Shown: positions 17,033 through 26,075, counted from the stretch's first letter. The stretch is DNA of 64,000 nt from Mycolicibacterium poriferae (GCF_010728325.1 NZ_AP022570.1:2418001-2482000), one strand, 5' to 3'. Notes: generated from the letters alone by a model not told the origin. A program made the numbers and translations.

Positions 17033-18253
17033 GGCGATGGCGCCGTTGTCCTTGAGCGCCTCGATCCGGTCCCAGTCCAAGCCGAGCTCCATCAGCACGA
17101 GTTCGGTGTGCTCGGAAGCCTGCGGGGCGCGGGTGGTCTCCAGCGGCTCGTGGTTGAACTGCACCGGTCCCCGAACCACTTTGAACGGCTTGCCGCCGTC
17201 GCCGGCCTCGACCTCGACGATCATGTCGTTGGCGATGGCCTGCTCGTCGCTGGCCAGATCGACCAGACTCTGGAACGGCGCCCACTGACCCTTCATGGAC
17301 TTGAGGTGCTGGCGCCAGTATTCGAACGGCTTGGCGGCGATCGCCTCCGCGATGAGTTGCACACCGGCCTCGGCGTTCTCGATGAGCGGAAGCACGTCGC
17401 AGAAGCGCGGGTCGTCGGCCAGTTCGGGCAGGCCGAGGTGTTCGAACGTGTCGCGGATATAGCCGGTCGGGCTGACGATGCACAGGTTGATGGTGCCGCC
17501 GTCGGAGGTCTGGTAATTGGCCATGAACGGGTTCACCGACGCGGTGGCGCCGGGCATCGTCGAACGCATCGTCTCGCCGGTCTCCATGCCCTGTGTCACG
17601 CTGGCGCCCGCGGCCCACCACGCGGTGCTCAGCAGCGACACGTCGACCTCGACGGCCTCGCCGGTGCGCTCGCGGTGGAACAGCGCCGCGGAGATCCCGC
17701 CGGCGATGTTCATCCCGCCGATCGAATCGCCGAAGGCCGGAATGCCCTGCGGCAGCGCCCCTCCCAGCTCCTCAGGGGTCAGCGCGTGCCCGACGCCACT
17801 GCGGGTCCAGAACGCGGTGCCGTCGAAGCCGCCGACCAGCCGTTCGTCGCCCTTGTCGCCGTAGGCGCTGCCACGTGCGTAGATGATGTTCGGGTTGACC
17901 GCGCGGATGTGCTCGACGTCGAACTTGTTCTTCTGCCGCGCCTGGGGCATGTAGTTGGTCAGGAAAACATCGGCGGTCTTGGCGATCTCGTAGAGCACCT
18001 CCTGCCCCTCGGGAGTGGACACGTCGATGCCGACGCTGCGCTTGCCACGGTTGGGGTGCTCAATGAGGGGATGACGGTTGGGGTCGAGCTGGAAGCCGCC
18101 CATGTTGACGAAGCCACGTTGGGTGTCACCGCGTACCGGGTGTTCGACCTTGATGACGTCGGCGCCCCAATCCGCGAGGATCGCGCCTGCTGCGGGCACG
18201 AAGGTGAACTGTGCGACCTCGAGGACCCGGACGCCCTCCATCACCTTGATCAC
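17030..18253 (-). CDS. CaiB/BaiF-type (class III) CoA-transferase
   Basis: This is a 407-residue family III CoA-transferase. It begins MIKVMEGVRVLEVAQF and shows the conserved ADWGADVIKVEHP segment, NRGKRSVGIDV, and the GGFDGTAFW region containing the probable catalytic aspartate. These enzymes move CoA between carboxylates, or racemise acyl-CoA as in the related AMACR. In steroid or branched-acid degradation either activity would be useful. It is divergent from an aldehyde dehydrogenase across a promoter that carries operator site 4, and converges on the molybdoenzyme gene. Confidence 0.9.
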   Translation of the reverse strand: MIKVMEGVRVLEVAQFTFVPAAGAILADWGADVIKVEHPVRGDTQRGFVNMGGFQLDPNRHPLIEHPNRGKRSVGIDVSTPEGQEVLYEIAKTADVFLTNYMPQARQKNKFDVEHIRAVNPNIIYARGSAYGDKGDERLVGGFDGTAFWTRSGVGHALTPEELGGALPQGIPAFGDSIGGMNIAGGISAALFHRERTGEAVEVDVSLLSTAWWAAGASVTQGMETGETMRSTMPGATASVNPFMANYQTSDGGTINLCIVSPTGYIRDTFEHLGLPELADDPRFCDVLPLIENAEAGVQLIAEAIAAKPFEYWRQHLKSMKGQWAPFQSLVDLASDEQAIANDMIVEVEAGDGGKPFKVVRGPVQFNHEPLETTRAPQASEHTELVLMELGLDWDRIEALKDNGAIA

Positions 18254-18314
18254 GAGACTTCCCTTCCAGACGGCGGCGTCGAGCGATGTCAGCGCGAGTT
18301 TAGCGGAACGAAGA

Positions 18315-18333
18315 TACTGTAATGTTTACCGTT
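18315..18333. promoter_or_regulatory. 19-bp dyad operator, site 4 (CoA-transferase / aldehyde dehydrogenase)
   Basis: TACTGTAA-TGT-TTACCGTT matches the shared consensus at 14 of 16 arm positions. It lies 62 bp upstream of the CoA-transferase ATG and 75 bp upstream of the chosen aldehyde dehydrogenase start. Confidence 0.6.
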
Positions 18334-18407
18334 GTCATTCCAAGAAGATGGTGTGGGGGTGCCAGGTGGGCGACGTGAGGTCGGAACGTCCAGAAACCGG
18401 GACCAGC

Positions 18408-19913
18408 ATGGAATTGGGACGGCGGGTGGCGCTGCGGGCCGAGCACCGCATGCTGATCGACGGATCGCTCGTGACGGCTTCCGATGGGGCGGAAATCGAC
18501 AACGTCAGCCCCGCTACCGGGGCCGTGCTGGGCGCCGTCGCGGCGGCCGGCGGGCAGGACATGGATGCCGCGATCGGTGCCGCGCGGCGGGCATTCGACG
18601 CGGGGGACTGGTCGACCAACCGCGCGCTGCGCAAGCGCTGCCTCGAACAGTTGCAGAGTGCGCTGGAGGCCGAAAAAGAACTGCTGCGCGAAGAACTCGT
18701 CGCCGAGGTGGGCTGTCCGGTGATGACGACCCAGTCGGCACAGTTGGATTGGCCGCTGACCGAGTCGTTGCGCTATCCCTCGCACCTGATCGACGACTTC
18801 ACCTGGGAGCGGGTGCTCGACGGCGGTGGGTTGTTCGGCGAGCGCAACGTCAGGATGGTCGTCAAGGAACCGGCGGGCGTCGTCGCCGCCATCACACCGT
18901 CGAACTTCCCGATCGAGGTGATCCTCAACAAGCTCGGCCCCGCCCTGGCCGCCGGCAACACCGTGGTGCTCAAACCGGATCCGCACACACCCTGGAACGC
19001 CACCCGGCTGGGCCGGCTCGTCGCCGAACACACCGACATCCCGCCCGGGGTGGTCAACGTGATCACCACCGGATCGAACGAGGTCGCGGCGCAACTGGGT
19101 ATTGACCCCCGGATCGATCTGGTGTCGTTCACCGGTTCGACCGCGGTCGGTAAGGCGCTGATGCGCACCGGCGCCGAGACGATGAAACGGATGTTCCTCG
19201 AGCTCGGCGGCAAGTCGGTGGCGATCGTGCTCGACGACGCCAACCCTGCGGCCATCGTGCCGACCGCGGTCGGGGTGTGCGTGCACGCCGGGCAGGCGTG
19301 CGCGGCCACCAGCCGGATGCTGGTGCACCGCTCGCTCTACGATCAGGCGGTGTCCGACATCACCGAGGCCTATCAGTATGTGCCGGTGGGGGATCCGGTC
19401 GATCCCGGCACCCTGGTCGGCCCGGTGATCAGCGCCGCCCAGCAGGACCGGGTGCTGACCGCGATCGAAGGTGCGCGCCGCGACGGGGCCGAGATCACCA
19501 CCGGCGGCGGACCGGCCCAGGGGTTGCCCGCGCACCTGGCCGGCGGACACTTCGTCGCCCCGACCGTGGTGGTGGGGATCGACAACAGCGCTGACATCGC
19601 CCAGCACGAAGTGTTCGGCCCGGTGCTGGTGGTGCTGCCGTTCGACGACGACGACGAGGCCGTCCGCATCGCCAACGACAGCGCATTCGGGCTCGCCGGC
19701 GCGGTGATGTCCCGCTCGGCCGAGCGCGGCATGGCGATCGCGAGGAGGGTGCGCACCGGTTCCTTCGGCGTCAACGGCGGAATGTTCTACGGCGCCGATG
19801 CACCGTTCGGTGGGTACAAGAGCAGCGGCATCGGAAGGCAGTGTGGAATAGAGGGTTTCGAGCAGTATCTGGAGACCAAGACGATCGCCCGGCGGGAACG
19901 CCGGCGGGGTTGA
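18408..19913 (+). CDS. Aldehyde dehydrogenase (NAD(P)+-dependent)
   Basis: This 501-residue aldehyde dehydrogenase oxidises an aldehyde to the acid. It shows the cofactor segment ITPSNFPIEV, SFTGSTAVGK, the LELGGKS motif with the general-base glutamate, and the catalytic cysteine in AGQACAATSR. The ATG at 18408 gives the normal family length; upstream in-frame starts (GTG 18366 or ATG 18348) are possible and no start has a convincing ribosome site. It is divergent from the CoA-transferase. Aldehydes from P450-driven oxidation of an alcohol or methyl group would be plausible substrates, but this is not shown by sequence. Confidence 0.9.
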   Translation: MELGRRVALRAEHRMLIDGSLVTASDGAEIDNVSPATGAVLGAVAAAGGQDMDAAIGAARRAFDAGDWSTNRALRKRCLEQLQSALEAEKELLREELVAEVGCPVMTTQSAQLDWPLTESLRYPSHLIDDFTWERVLDGGGLFGERNVRMVVKEPAGVVAAITPSNFPIEVILNKLGPALAAGNTVVLKPDPHTPWNATRLGRLVAEHTDIPPGVVNVITTGSNEVAAQLGIDPRIDLVSFTGSTAVGKALMRTGAETMKRMFLELGGKSVAIVLDDANPAAIVPTAVGVCVHAGQACAATSRMLVHRSLYDQAVSDITEAYQYVPVGDPVDPGTLVGPVISAAQQDRVLTAIEGARRDGAEITTGGGPAQGLPAHLAGGHFVAPTVVVGIDNSADIAQHEVFGPVLVVLPFDDDDEAVRIANDSAFGLAGAVMSRSAERGMAIARRVRTGSFGVNGGMFYGADAPFGGYKSSGIGRQCGIEGFEQYLETKTIARRERRRG

Positions 19914-19936
19914 GTCTGCCGCGAGTGAGAAGCCAG

Positions 19937-19967
19937 GGCTGTGAATCTGCCGGGCCGACCCACAGCC
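19937..19967. terminator. Candidate bidirectional terminator between aldehyde dehydrogenase and P450
   Basis: Perfect 7-bp arms GGCTGTG (19937-19943) and CACAGCC (19961-19967) enclose a 17-nt loop in the gap between two convergent genes. Confidence 0.45.
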
Positions 19968-19974
19968 AGGAATT

Positions 19975-21222
19975 CTATTCCGCGGGTTGGGCGGAGGTGG
20001 GCCGGAACGTCACCGGCAGCGCCGTCGGTGACCGGAACGGCTGGCCGTGGATGTGCGGGTCGTTGTCGGTCGTCAAGCGGATGTCGTCGAGCCGCGTGAG
20101 CAGGCATTCGACGGCGACCCTGGTCTCCATCCTGGCCAGGTGCAGCCCCATGCAGGTGTGCTCGCCGGCGGCGAAAGAGATGTGCGGGGTCCGTGTGCGG
20201 AAGATGTCGAACTCCTCGGAGCGTTCCCAGCGGCGCTCGTCACGGTTGGCCGACCCGATGCAGACGTCGATCACCGAGCCCGCCTCGATCGGAACGCCAT
20301 CGATCTCGGTGTCCTCGCGCGCGAAGCGCTGCACCGTGGTCAGCGGCGTCTCGAAGCGCAGCGCCTCCTCGATCGCCGATCCGATCAGGTCATGATCGGC
20401 CGTGACGGCGTCGAACTGGTCGCGATGGGTCAGCAGCAGGTACAACAGGTTGCCCGAGGATCGGTAGGTGGTCTCCAGCCCGGCGGGCAGCAGCAGTCGC
20501 AGGAACGAGAAGATGGCCTCGTCGGTGAGCCGTTCGCCGTCGATCTCGGCCGAGACCAGGTCGCCGATGATGTCCTCGGTCGGCGCTGACCGGCGTTGGT
20601 CGATCAGGGCCAGGAAGTAGTCCTTCAACTCCGCGGAGGCCTCGAAGGCGCGCTGGTAGTCGACCGCATAGCTGATCAACGCCACTGCCCTTTTGCGAAA
20701 CCACGGCAGGTCCTCGTCCGGTAGGCCCAGCAGCTTCGAGATCACCCGGGTGGGGAATTCGAAGGTGAAGTCCCGCACCAGGTCCGCCTCGCCGATGTCG
20801 ACGAACTCGTCGATCAGCGAGTTGACCACCGGCCGGACGATCTCGGGTTCCCAGCGCGCCAACGAGCGCGACTTGAACGCCGCGGAGACCAGATTGCGGT
20901 GTGCCCAGTGCGCCTTTCCCTCCATCGCCAGAATGGTCGGGCCGATGAACAGGCCGATGGTGGAGTCGTAGATCGCCGAGTTGAACGCCTTGCCGTCGCG
21001 GAACACCCGGTTGACCGCCTCGAACGACACCGCCGCGTAGACGTTCTGCGGAGTCATCGAGGCCGGGGTCTTGGACCAGTCCATCACCGAGCCGCGAAAC
21101 ACGCCGCCTTCACGTCGTCGCCGGGCGAACATCGGATAGGGGTCGCGCAGGTCGATGGGTTCGTCCATCGCGGTGTCTCGTACCGGCGATTGCACAGCTG
21201 GGCCTCCCATCGGTCTGCGCAT
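19975..21222 (-). CDS. Cytochrome P450
   Basis: This P450 is 415 residues from the ATG at 21222. The I-helix motif is PAGLETT, the ExxR motif is in EEALRFETP, and the heme loop FAAGEHTCMG has its ligand near C357, 58 residues from the C-terminus. The segment MDEPIDLRDPYPMF, starting at the in-frame ATG at 21168, looks like a classical P450 N-terminus, so the true start could be there (397 residues). Neither start has a strong ribosome site. It is divergent from the aldehyde dehydrogenase at 21318, with the perfect copy of the 19-bp operator just upstream. Confidence 0.92.
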   Translation of the reverse strand: MRRPMGGPAVQSPVRDTAMDEPIDLRDPYPMFARRRREGGVFRGSVMDWSKTPASMTPQNVYAAVSFEAVNRVFRDGKAFNSAIYDSTIGLFIGPTILAMEGKAHWAHRNLVSAAFKSRSLARWEPEIVRPVVNSLIDEFVDIGEADLVRDFTFEFPTRVISKLLGLPDEDLPWFRKRAVALISYAVDYQRAFEASAELKDYFLALIDQRRSAPTEDIIGDLVSAEIDGERLTDEAIFSFLRLLLPAGLETTYRSSGNLLYLLLTHRDQFDAVTADHDLIGSAIEEALRFETPLTTVQRFAREDTEIDGVPIEAGSVIDVCIGSANRDERRWERSEEFDIFRTRTPHISFAAGEHTCMGLHLARMETRVAVECLLTRLDDIRLTTDNDPHIHGQPFRSPTALPVTFRPTSAQPAE

Positions 21223-21237
21223 CTGTCTGCAAAGTCG

Positions 21238-21256
21238 TACTGTAATAGTTACAGTA
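21238..21256. promoter_or_regulatory. 19-bp dyad operator, site 5, perfect copy (P450 / aldehyde dehydrogenase)
   Basis: TACTGTAATAGTTACAGTA is a perfect 8-bp inverted repeat around TAG and defines the consensus. It lies 16 bp upstream of the P450 ATG at 21222 and 62 bp upstream of the aldehyde dehydrogenase ATG, where a repressor would block both promoters. Confidence 0.75.
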
Positions 21257-21317
21257 AACGGTGTCGAGGACGTGCTTGCGCACCCCGGCGCCGGGGCCGT
21301 TCGGGTGGAGGAGTGAG

Positions 21318-22793
21318 ATGGTGACGCTGCTCGATGCGACAGCCCGCCGGCAGGAACCGATGCCGGAGATCCTGGAGCGGCAACGCGCGTCGTTCGGCGC
21401 GGACGGGCCGCCCGGGCCGGCGTTGCGGCGCAACCGGATCGACCGACTGCTCGCCCTGGTCCTGGACAACTGCGACGACTTCGTCGACGCGATGGCCGCC
21501 GACTTCGGAACCCGGCCCCGAGCAGGGTCGCTGTTCACCGAGATCATGGGAATGATCTCGGTGATCGAGCACACCAGGTCGCATGTCCGGCAATGGATGC
21601 GATCCACGAAGCTGATGCGCGGGGCGCGCCTGGTGGGATTGCGCGCCGAGGTCGAACCGTCCCCGCTGGGCGTCGTCGGCATCATCGGCCCGTGGAACTT
21701 CCCACTGAACCTCGTGGTGCTGCCCGCCAGTGCGGCGTTCGCCGCGGGGAATCGTGTCATGATCAAGATGTCGGAGGTGACGCCGCGCACCGCAACGCTG
21801 ATGGCCGCCCTGGCTCCGGCCTACTTCGACACCACCGAACTGCACGTCGTCACCGGCGACGTCGACACCGCCGCGGCCTTCGCGGCCCTGCCCTTCGACC
21901 ACCTCTTCTTCACCGGGTCGCCGGCGGTCGGTGCGCTGGTCCAGCGCGCCGCCTCGGCGAACCTGGTCCCGGTGACCCTCGAGCTCGGCGGCAAGAACCC
22001 GGTGGTGGTGGCGCCGGATGCGGACCTCGCCCGCTCGGCGTCGCGCATCGCATCGGCTCGGATGATCAACGGTGGCCAGGTGTGCGTCTGCCCGGACTAC
22101 GTGTTCGTGCCCTCGCACCGTGTCGACGAATTCGTCGGCATCGTCCGCGACACTCTGCACGCGATGTTTCCGTCCATCGTGGCCAACCAGGACTACTGCT
22201 CCGCAGTCAATAAGGCGAACTTCGAGCGCGTGGTGGGTCTGGTCGAGGACGCGCGCGCCAAGGGCGCGCGAGTCGACGCCGTGGCGCCGCCCGGTGAGGT
22301 GCTGCCCGATCCGGTGACCCGCAAGATCGCGCCGACCATCGTGCGTGGTGTCGACGACTCGATGCGGCTGGCCGACGAGGAGACGTTCGGGCCGGTGCTG
22401 ACCGTGCACACCTATGACCGGCTCGACGACGTCGTCGACTACGTCAACGCGCGTCCCGCACCGCTGGTGGCGTACTGGTTCGGCCCCGACGGTCCCGACT
22501 TCCGGTCCTTCGTGGAGCGCACTCGCAGCGGCGGCGTGGCACGCAACGACTTTGCCGCCCAGATGATTCCGTCGGCAGCACCGTTCGGGGGAGTGGGCCG
22601 CAGCGGCATGGGCGCCTACCACGGGAAAGCCGGGTTCGACGCATTCAGCCACCACCGCACCGTGGTGGGCAGCGATCTGCCGTTCACGATCACCGGCCGG
22701 GCGGCACCGCCGTTCGGAGTGTCGACGCGGGTGACCACGGCGTTGACGTTGCGAGTGGCGCGCAACCGCACCCGGCGCCGCCTTGGCGGCTAG
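21318..22793 (+). CDS. Aldehyde dehydrogenase, coniferyl-aldehyde-dehydrogenase-like
   Basis: This is a 491-residue aldehyde dehydrogenase of the short-N-terminus branch. It begins with a helical MPEILERQRASFGADG segment rather than the usual IxG strand, resembling coniferyl aldehyde dehydrogenases and fatty aldehyde dehydrogenases. The cofactor segment is GPWNFPLN, LELGGKNPVV holds the general base, and the catalytic cysteine is in GGQVCVCPDY. GGAGGAG just upstream fixes the ATG. The C-terminus is basic (RVARNRTRRRLGG). It shares a promoter region with a P450 and ends in a 4-bp CTAG overlap with the convergent gene. Confidence 0.9.
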   Translation: MVTLLDATARRQEPMPEILERQRASFGADGPPGPALRRNRIDRLLALVLDNCDDFVDAMAADFGTRPRAGSLFTEIMGMISVIEHTRSHVRQWMRSTKLMRGARLVGLRAEVEPSPLGVVGIIGPWNFPLNLVVLPASAAFAAGNRVMIKMSEVTPRTATLMAALAPAYFDTTELHVVTGDVDTAAAFAALPFDHLFFTGSPAVGALVQRAASANLVPVTLELGGKNPVVVAPDADLARSASRIASARMINGGQVCVCPDYVFVPSHRVDEFVGIVRDTLHAMFPSIVANQDYCSAVNKANFERVVGLVEDARAKGARVDAVAPPGEVLPDPVTRKIAPTIVRGVDDSMRLADEETFGPVLTVHTYDRLDDVVDYVNARPAPLVAYWFGPDGPDFRSFVERTRSGGVARNDFAAQMIPSAAPFGGVGRSGMGAYHGKAGFDAFSHHRTVVGSDLPFTITGRAAPPFGVSTRVTTALTLRVARNRTRRRLGG

Positions 22794-23435
22794 TCAGCGC
22801 CGGTGCGCTGCGTCGTCTCCGTCCCATCCGTCGCGTTGTGTTTCGGTAGCGCCGCGCTGCCGGCGGGCGGGGGTAGGCGCCAGCTGTCGAAGGCCATCGC
22901 CAGCATGGCGTATGTGCCGACCACGAAGATGAGTTCCATCGCCTGATGGGTTCCGAGTGTGTCGGTGAGCTGACGCCACGTCGACGGTTCGGCGCGGCCG
23001 TGGTTCAGGAGCTCATCGGTCGCTCGGAGAACGACCAGATCGGCCCCGTCGAAACCGGCGTTGCCGGCTGCCAACCGCTCGATGTCACCGGCCGACACGC
23101 CACCGTCGCCGGCCACCTTGACGTGTTCACCCCAGAAGAACGCGGAGCGGCGGCTGTGCGCGACACGCAGGATCGCCAGCTCGCGAAGTCGCAGTGGAAG
23201 TTCGCCCCGCTGGAGTAACCAGCCCTTGTAGGACAGGAATCGTTGGGCCATCTTCGGGTGGCGGGCGAGCAGGCCGATGACGTCGAACTTCAGCGGGTCG
23301 GCGGCATGACCGGACCCGGCGCGGGGAACCGCCCGGCAGGCCCATGAGCGCACCGAACGCGGCGTACTCGTCGTCACCCCATTCCTCGGCTGTCAGCGGT
23401 GCCAGCAACGGGCCGCCCGTCGTCGCATCTGTCAT
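22790..23435 (-). pseudogene. Carboxymuconolactone decarboxylase/AhpD-family gene with a +1 frameshift
   Basis: The first part (GTG/ATG region at 23435, MTDATTGGPLLAPLTAEEWGDDEYAAFGALMGLP) and the rest (AVPRAGSGHAADPLKFDVIGL...) are in different frames. The whole span is 646 bp, one more than a multiple of three. Removing one base from the CCC run at 23332-23334 (+ strand) joins the halves cleanly as MGLP-AVPRAG. The downstream part has the family helix with LRELAILRVAH and GEHVKVAGDGG but no CxxC pair, so it would be of the decarboxylase-like rather than peroxidase type. It is the last gene of the Rieske operon. Either the gene is dead or the base is a sequencing error. Confidence 0.75.
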
Positions 23436-23685
23436 GTTCGCCGTCCCCCGTTCACGCCGTTGACCTGTCCTGCCGCATAGGATGATTCGTCCTGGCAGAG
23501 GACGATCGCGTCGTCGGCGATGTCCTCGGGGCGGCCCGCACGCCGTGCCGGGGTGATCTTGGCACGAGATCGAAGATCGCGACTTCGCAACCGCGGTCGG
23601 CGAGGGCCTCGGCGACCGCCGGGCCGAGGTCTTGGGCTTCGCCGGTCACGATGGCGGTGGTGTTTTCGAAAGGCAATACGCTCAC
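23432..23685 (-). pseudogene. SDR gene with large internal deletion
   Basis: The N-terminal 40 residues (MSVLPFENTTAIVTGEAQDLG...CEVAIFDL) are a normal SDR cofactor-binding start. Near 23560-23566 the reading frame changes and the sequence becomes an SDR C-terminus, AKITPARRAGRPEDIADDAI followed by GQVNGVNGG, ending in TGA at 23432-23434. About 170 residues, including the catalytic Tyr-x3-Lys, are missing. The start (GTG 23685) still overlaps the previous stop and the old stop still overlaps the next ATG, so the operon outline survived the deletion. It cannot encode an active SDR. Confidence 0.8.
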
Positions 23686-24146
23686 GGGGTGTCCTCGGCG
23701 GTACCGAAGTTCGGCAACATGGCCGGGTCGGGCAGTTGCATCTGCAGGTAGACGGCGATGTAGCGGATCTTGTTCTCGGTGCTGAACTCGTAGACCGAGG
23801 CGGTGTTCACCACACTGCGGAAGTCACCGATTTCGCTGTACTCCTCGAGTTCGAGTAACACCAGCTCGGCGGCTTCGGTCAGGCGCTGGTAGGAGCAGTC
23901 CCAACTCGAGGACCTGGCCCAGTTGGTCAGGAACTCGGCGTACTCAGCCCAGTTCATCACTTCCTTGAACGGCCCGATCCGGACGAAGTTCTCGGTGTCG
24001 ATCAACTCGGCCAGCGGCGCCCAGCTCTCGACGGTGAAGTCGGGCTCTTTGGCACGTTCTACGAGTGTCTTCATCGTTCGGCTGTACTCCAGTACCGCCC
24101 GCGAACGACCGGTGGTCTCGTCGATGACGTCCTCGATCGTGGTCAC
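23682..24146 (-). CDS. SnoaL/NTF2-like protein
   Basis: This is a 154-residue protein with the length and pattern of the NTF2-like (SnoaL) fold: an N-terminal helix (SRTMKTLVERAK), a WAEYAEFLTNWA helix and C-terminal strands (ENKIRYIAVYLQMQL). The start is GTG at 24146, overlapping the upstream stop (GTGA). NTF2-like proteins can be isomerases, hydratases or small subunits of oxygenases. It follows another NTF2-like gene in the Rieske operon, and the pair may act together. The exact role is unknown. Confidence 0.75.
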   Translation of the reverse strand: MTTIEDVIDETTGRSRAVLEYSRTMKTLVERAKEPDFTVESWAPLAELIDTENFVRIGPFKEVMNWAEYAEFLTNWARSSSWDCSYQRLTEAAELVLLELEEYSEIGDFRSVVNTASVYEFSTENKIRYIAVYLQMQLPDPAMLPNFGTAEDTP

Positions 24147-24667
24147 ACCGTCACCCCGGCGGCTGCGAGGGTGCGCTCCAGGGCGTCGAGGTATTCCCCG
24201 GTGCCGTGGAACGGGCCGTGCACACCGAGCGCGACATCGAGGAAGGCGTTGTACTCGTCGTTGACGTGGGTCTCCCAGCGGGTCAACTCACCGGCCTCGT
24301 TGGTCGTGATGAAGCTGTAGGAGTAGAAGCCCATCTTCACGCCGGCTGCGGTGTGCCCTTCCCAGCGTGTCTTCATCACCAAGCCGTTGTCGGCCGGCCA
24401 GTAGTCGAAGCTTGCCGGCTTCCAGTCCGGGAAGCTCAACGAATACGCCTTGGCCTCCATGGTGGAGGCCCTGGCGGTGTCTTCGGGGAACTCGCTGAAC
24501 TTGAACACCTGATCACCGGTGAAGTACGGAGACACATACACCCCGTCCTCGGCGAATTTCCATGCGTCAGCGAAGGCCTCACCGTCCTGCACACCTTGCC
24601 GCAGGTAGGCGTCGCGGTAGGCCTCGGCCATCCGGACATGGTGGGCGATGCGTTCTTCGAGAATCAA
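24143..24667 (-). CDS. SnoaL/NTF2-like protein with TTG start
   Basis: This is a 174-residue NTF2-like protein, close in size to beta subunits of ring-hydroxylating dioxygenases, which share this fold. The start is set at TTG (24667) because GAAAGAAGGA precedes it at good spacing and the coding character begins there (ILEERIAHHVRMAEAYRD); the upstream open frame only mirrors the Rieske gene. It lies 40 bp after the Rieske stop. A role as small subunit or product-processing partner of that oxygenase is an inference from position and fold. Confidence 0.75.
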   Translation of the reverse strand: MILEERIAHHVRMAEAYRDAYLRQGVQDGEAFADAWKFAEDGVYVSPYFTGDQVFKFSEFPEDTARASTMEAKAYSLSFPDWKPASFDYWPADNGLVMKTRWEGHTAAGVKMGFYSYSFITTNEAGELTRWETHVNDEYNAFLDVALGVHGPFHGTGEYLDALERTLAAAGVTV

Positions 24668-24707
24668 CGTGTCCTTCTTTCGAGATGAGTCGGAGTGCTG
24701 GTCGGGG

Positions 24708-26075
24708 TCAGCGGGAAGTGGTCTGGGCCATGTAACGGTCGACGACCGAATGGAAGTGCGCGATGACGACCTCCTCTTTGACGAGGGACATATGGTCCAG
24801 CCGGTCGTTGCGCAAGCCCTTCTGCTGGCGTGGCATCTGCTCGTAGTCCTGCTGCAATGCCTCGAAGTACTTGTAGCTTCCGGGCGTATCCACCACGATC
24901 GGCTCGGCTCTGACCGCATCCCGAAATTCCTCGGGCACATACATGTAGCTGGCGACATGCCAGATGCACCGGTTCGGGTCGCCATCGGGGTGCGGGGCGG
25001 CCATGATGACGTGGCATTCACCCGCTCGCACCGTCATGAAGTAGTTGGGGAACAGCACCCAACCCTGGTTGTCGACCATCTGATCGTCGGTCAGCGCGCT
25101 GACGTCGAGCCCCATACCGGTGAGCACTTCACGGGTGGCCTGTTGCAGCAGGGCGCGAGGGGTGACGTCGTCGGGGAACTGCACCTTTCCGTTCTCGTCC
25201 TGGTAGGGCGCGAGCAGTTCCTGGAACCGCGGGATCACCGCGACGGTGCCGGGGAAGGTCTCGGGCAGCGCCAGCATTCCCTCGACCTGCTCCTGCGCAC
25301 TCGCACCGGCGACCTCGAAGGGAGCCACCGCCACGCTGTGGTTCTCTAAGAACCGGTAGCGGGCGGTTCTCGGGTTGATATGCAGCACCTGCAGTAGCTG
25401 GGGATGGATGCCGTTGATGTGGTAGCCCTCCTCGAAGGCGTCCATGACGACCTTCCAATTGCACTCGATCGGCTCGCTGACATCCATCACGGTGATGAAC
25501 TCGTCGATGTTGTAGGGCTCGAGCAGGTCGACCACCTCGGCGCCCAGGTATTCCCGCAGCGGCGGGGCGCCGGGATCGGGGTTCAGGAAGATGAAGCCGG
25601 CGAAGGTGTTCACCGCCACTGGCAACAGCGAGTTCTGTTCCTTGTCGATCGGCCCGGCAAGGTTCTCGCGCAGCATTCCCTTCAACCTGCCATCCAGGTC
25701 GTAGGACCAGAGGTGGTACTGGCACAGGAAGCCGCGCTTGGCATTTCCGGTGTCAGTGATGCACAGAGCATTGCCGCGATGCCGACACGCATTGACGAAA
25801 CCGCGTAATTCCTGGTCTTTTCCACGGACGACGATGAACGACTGATCAACGATCTGGTATTTCTTCCAGTCGCCGGGTTTCGGCACATCCTCGACCCGTC
25901 CGACGATCTGCCAAGCCTTCTTCCAGATCGTTTCCCGCTCGCGCGCAGCGTATTCCGGGCTGGTGTAGCGGTCGGTGGAGATGGACATGGTGAAGGTCCC
26001 GGGCAGCACGTCATCAAGGTTCGTGCCGATGCCCGATGCGGGATCGAGCCATTCGCCGGGGCGTGTCGGTGGCAT
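24708..26075 (-). CDS. Rieske non-heme iron oxygenase, large subunit
   Basis: This 455-residue ring-hydroxylating oxygenase alpha subunit has the Rieske [2Fe-2S] ligands C97-x-H99 and C118-x2-H121. The mononuclear iron site is in DAFEEGYHINGIHP (H219 and H224). The ATG at 26075 follows AAAGGAG. It would dihydroxylate or monooxygenate an aromatic or alicyclic ring with electrons from a reductase that is not encoded nearby. It heads an operon with two NTF2-like genes, a deleted SDR and a frameshifted decarboxylase-like gene, so the pathway may be decaying even though this gene looks intact. Confidence 0.92.
   Translation of the reverse strand: MPPTRPGEWLDPASGIGTNLDDVLPGTFTMSISTDRYTSPEYAARERETIWKKAWQIVGRVEDVPKPGDWKKYQIVDQSFIVVRGKDQELRGFVNACRHRGNALCITDTGNAKRGFLCQYHLWSYDLDGRLKGMLRENLAGPIDKEQNSLLPVAVNTFAGFIFLNPDPGAPPLREYLGAEVVDLLEPYNIDEFITVMDVSEPIECNWKVVMDAFEEGYHINGIHPQLLQVLHINPRTARYRFLENHSVAVAPFEVAGASAQEQVEGMLALPETFPGTVAVIPRFQELLAPYQDENGKVQFPDDVTPRALLQQATREVLTGMGLDVSALTDDQMVDNQGWVLFPNYFMTVRAGECHVIMAAPHPDGDPNRCIWHVASYMYVPEEFRDAVRAEPIVVDTPGSYKYFEALQQDYEQMPRQQKGLRNDRLDHMSLVKEEVVIAHFHSVVDRYMAQTTSR

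Noticed and set aside
16041..17621. A 526-codon open frame on the minus strand
   Set aside because: It overlaps the 3' halves of the molybdoenzyme and the CoA-transferase, both with clear motifs, and crosses the shared terminator.
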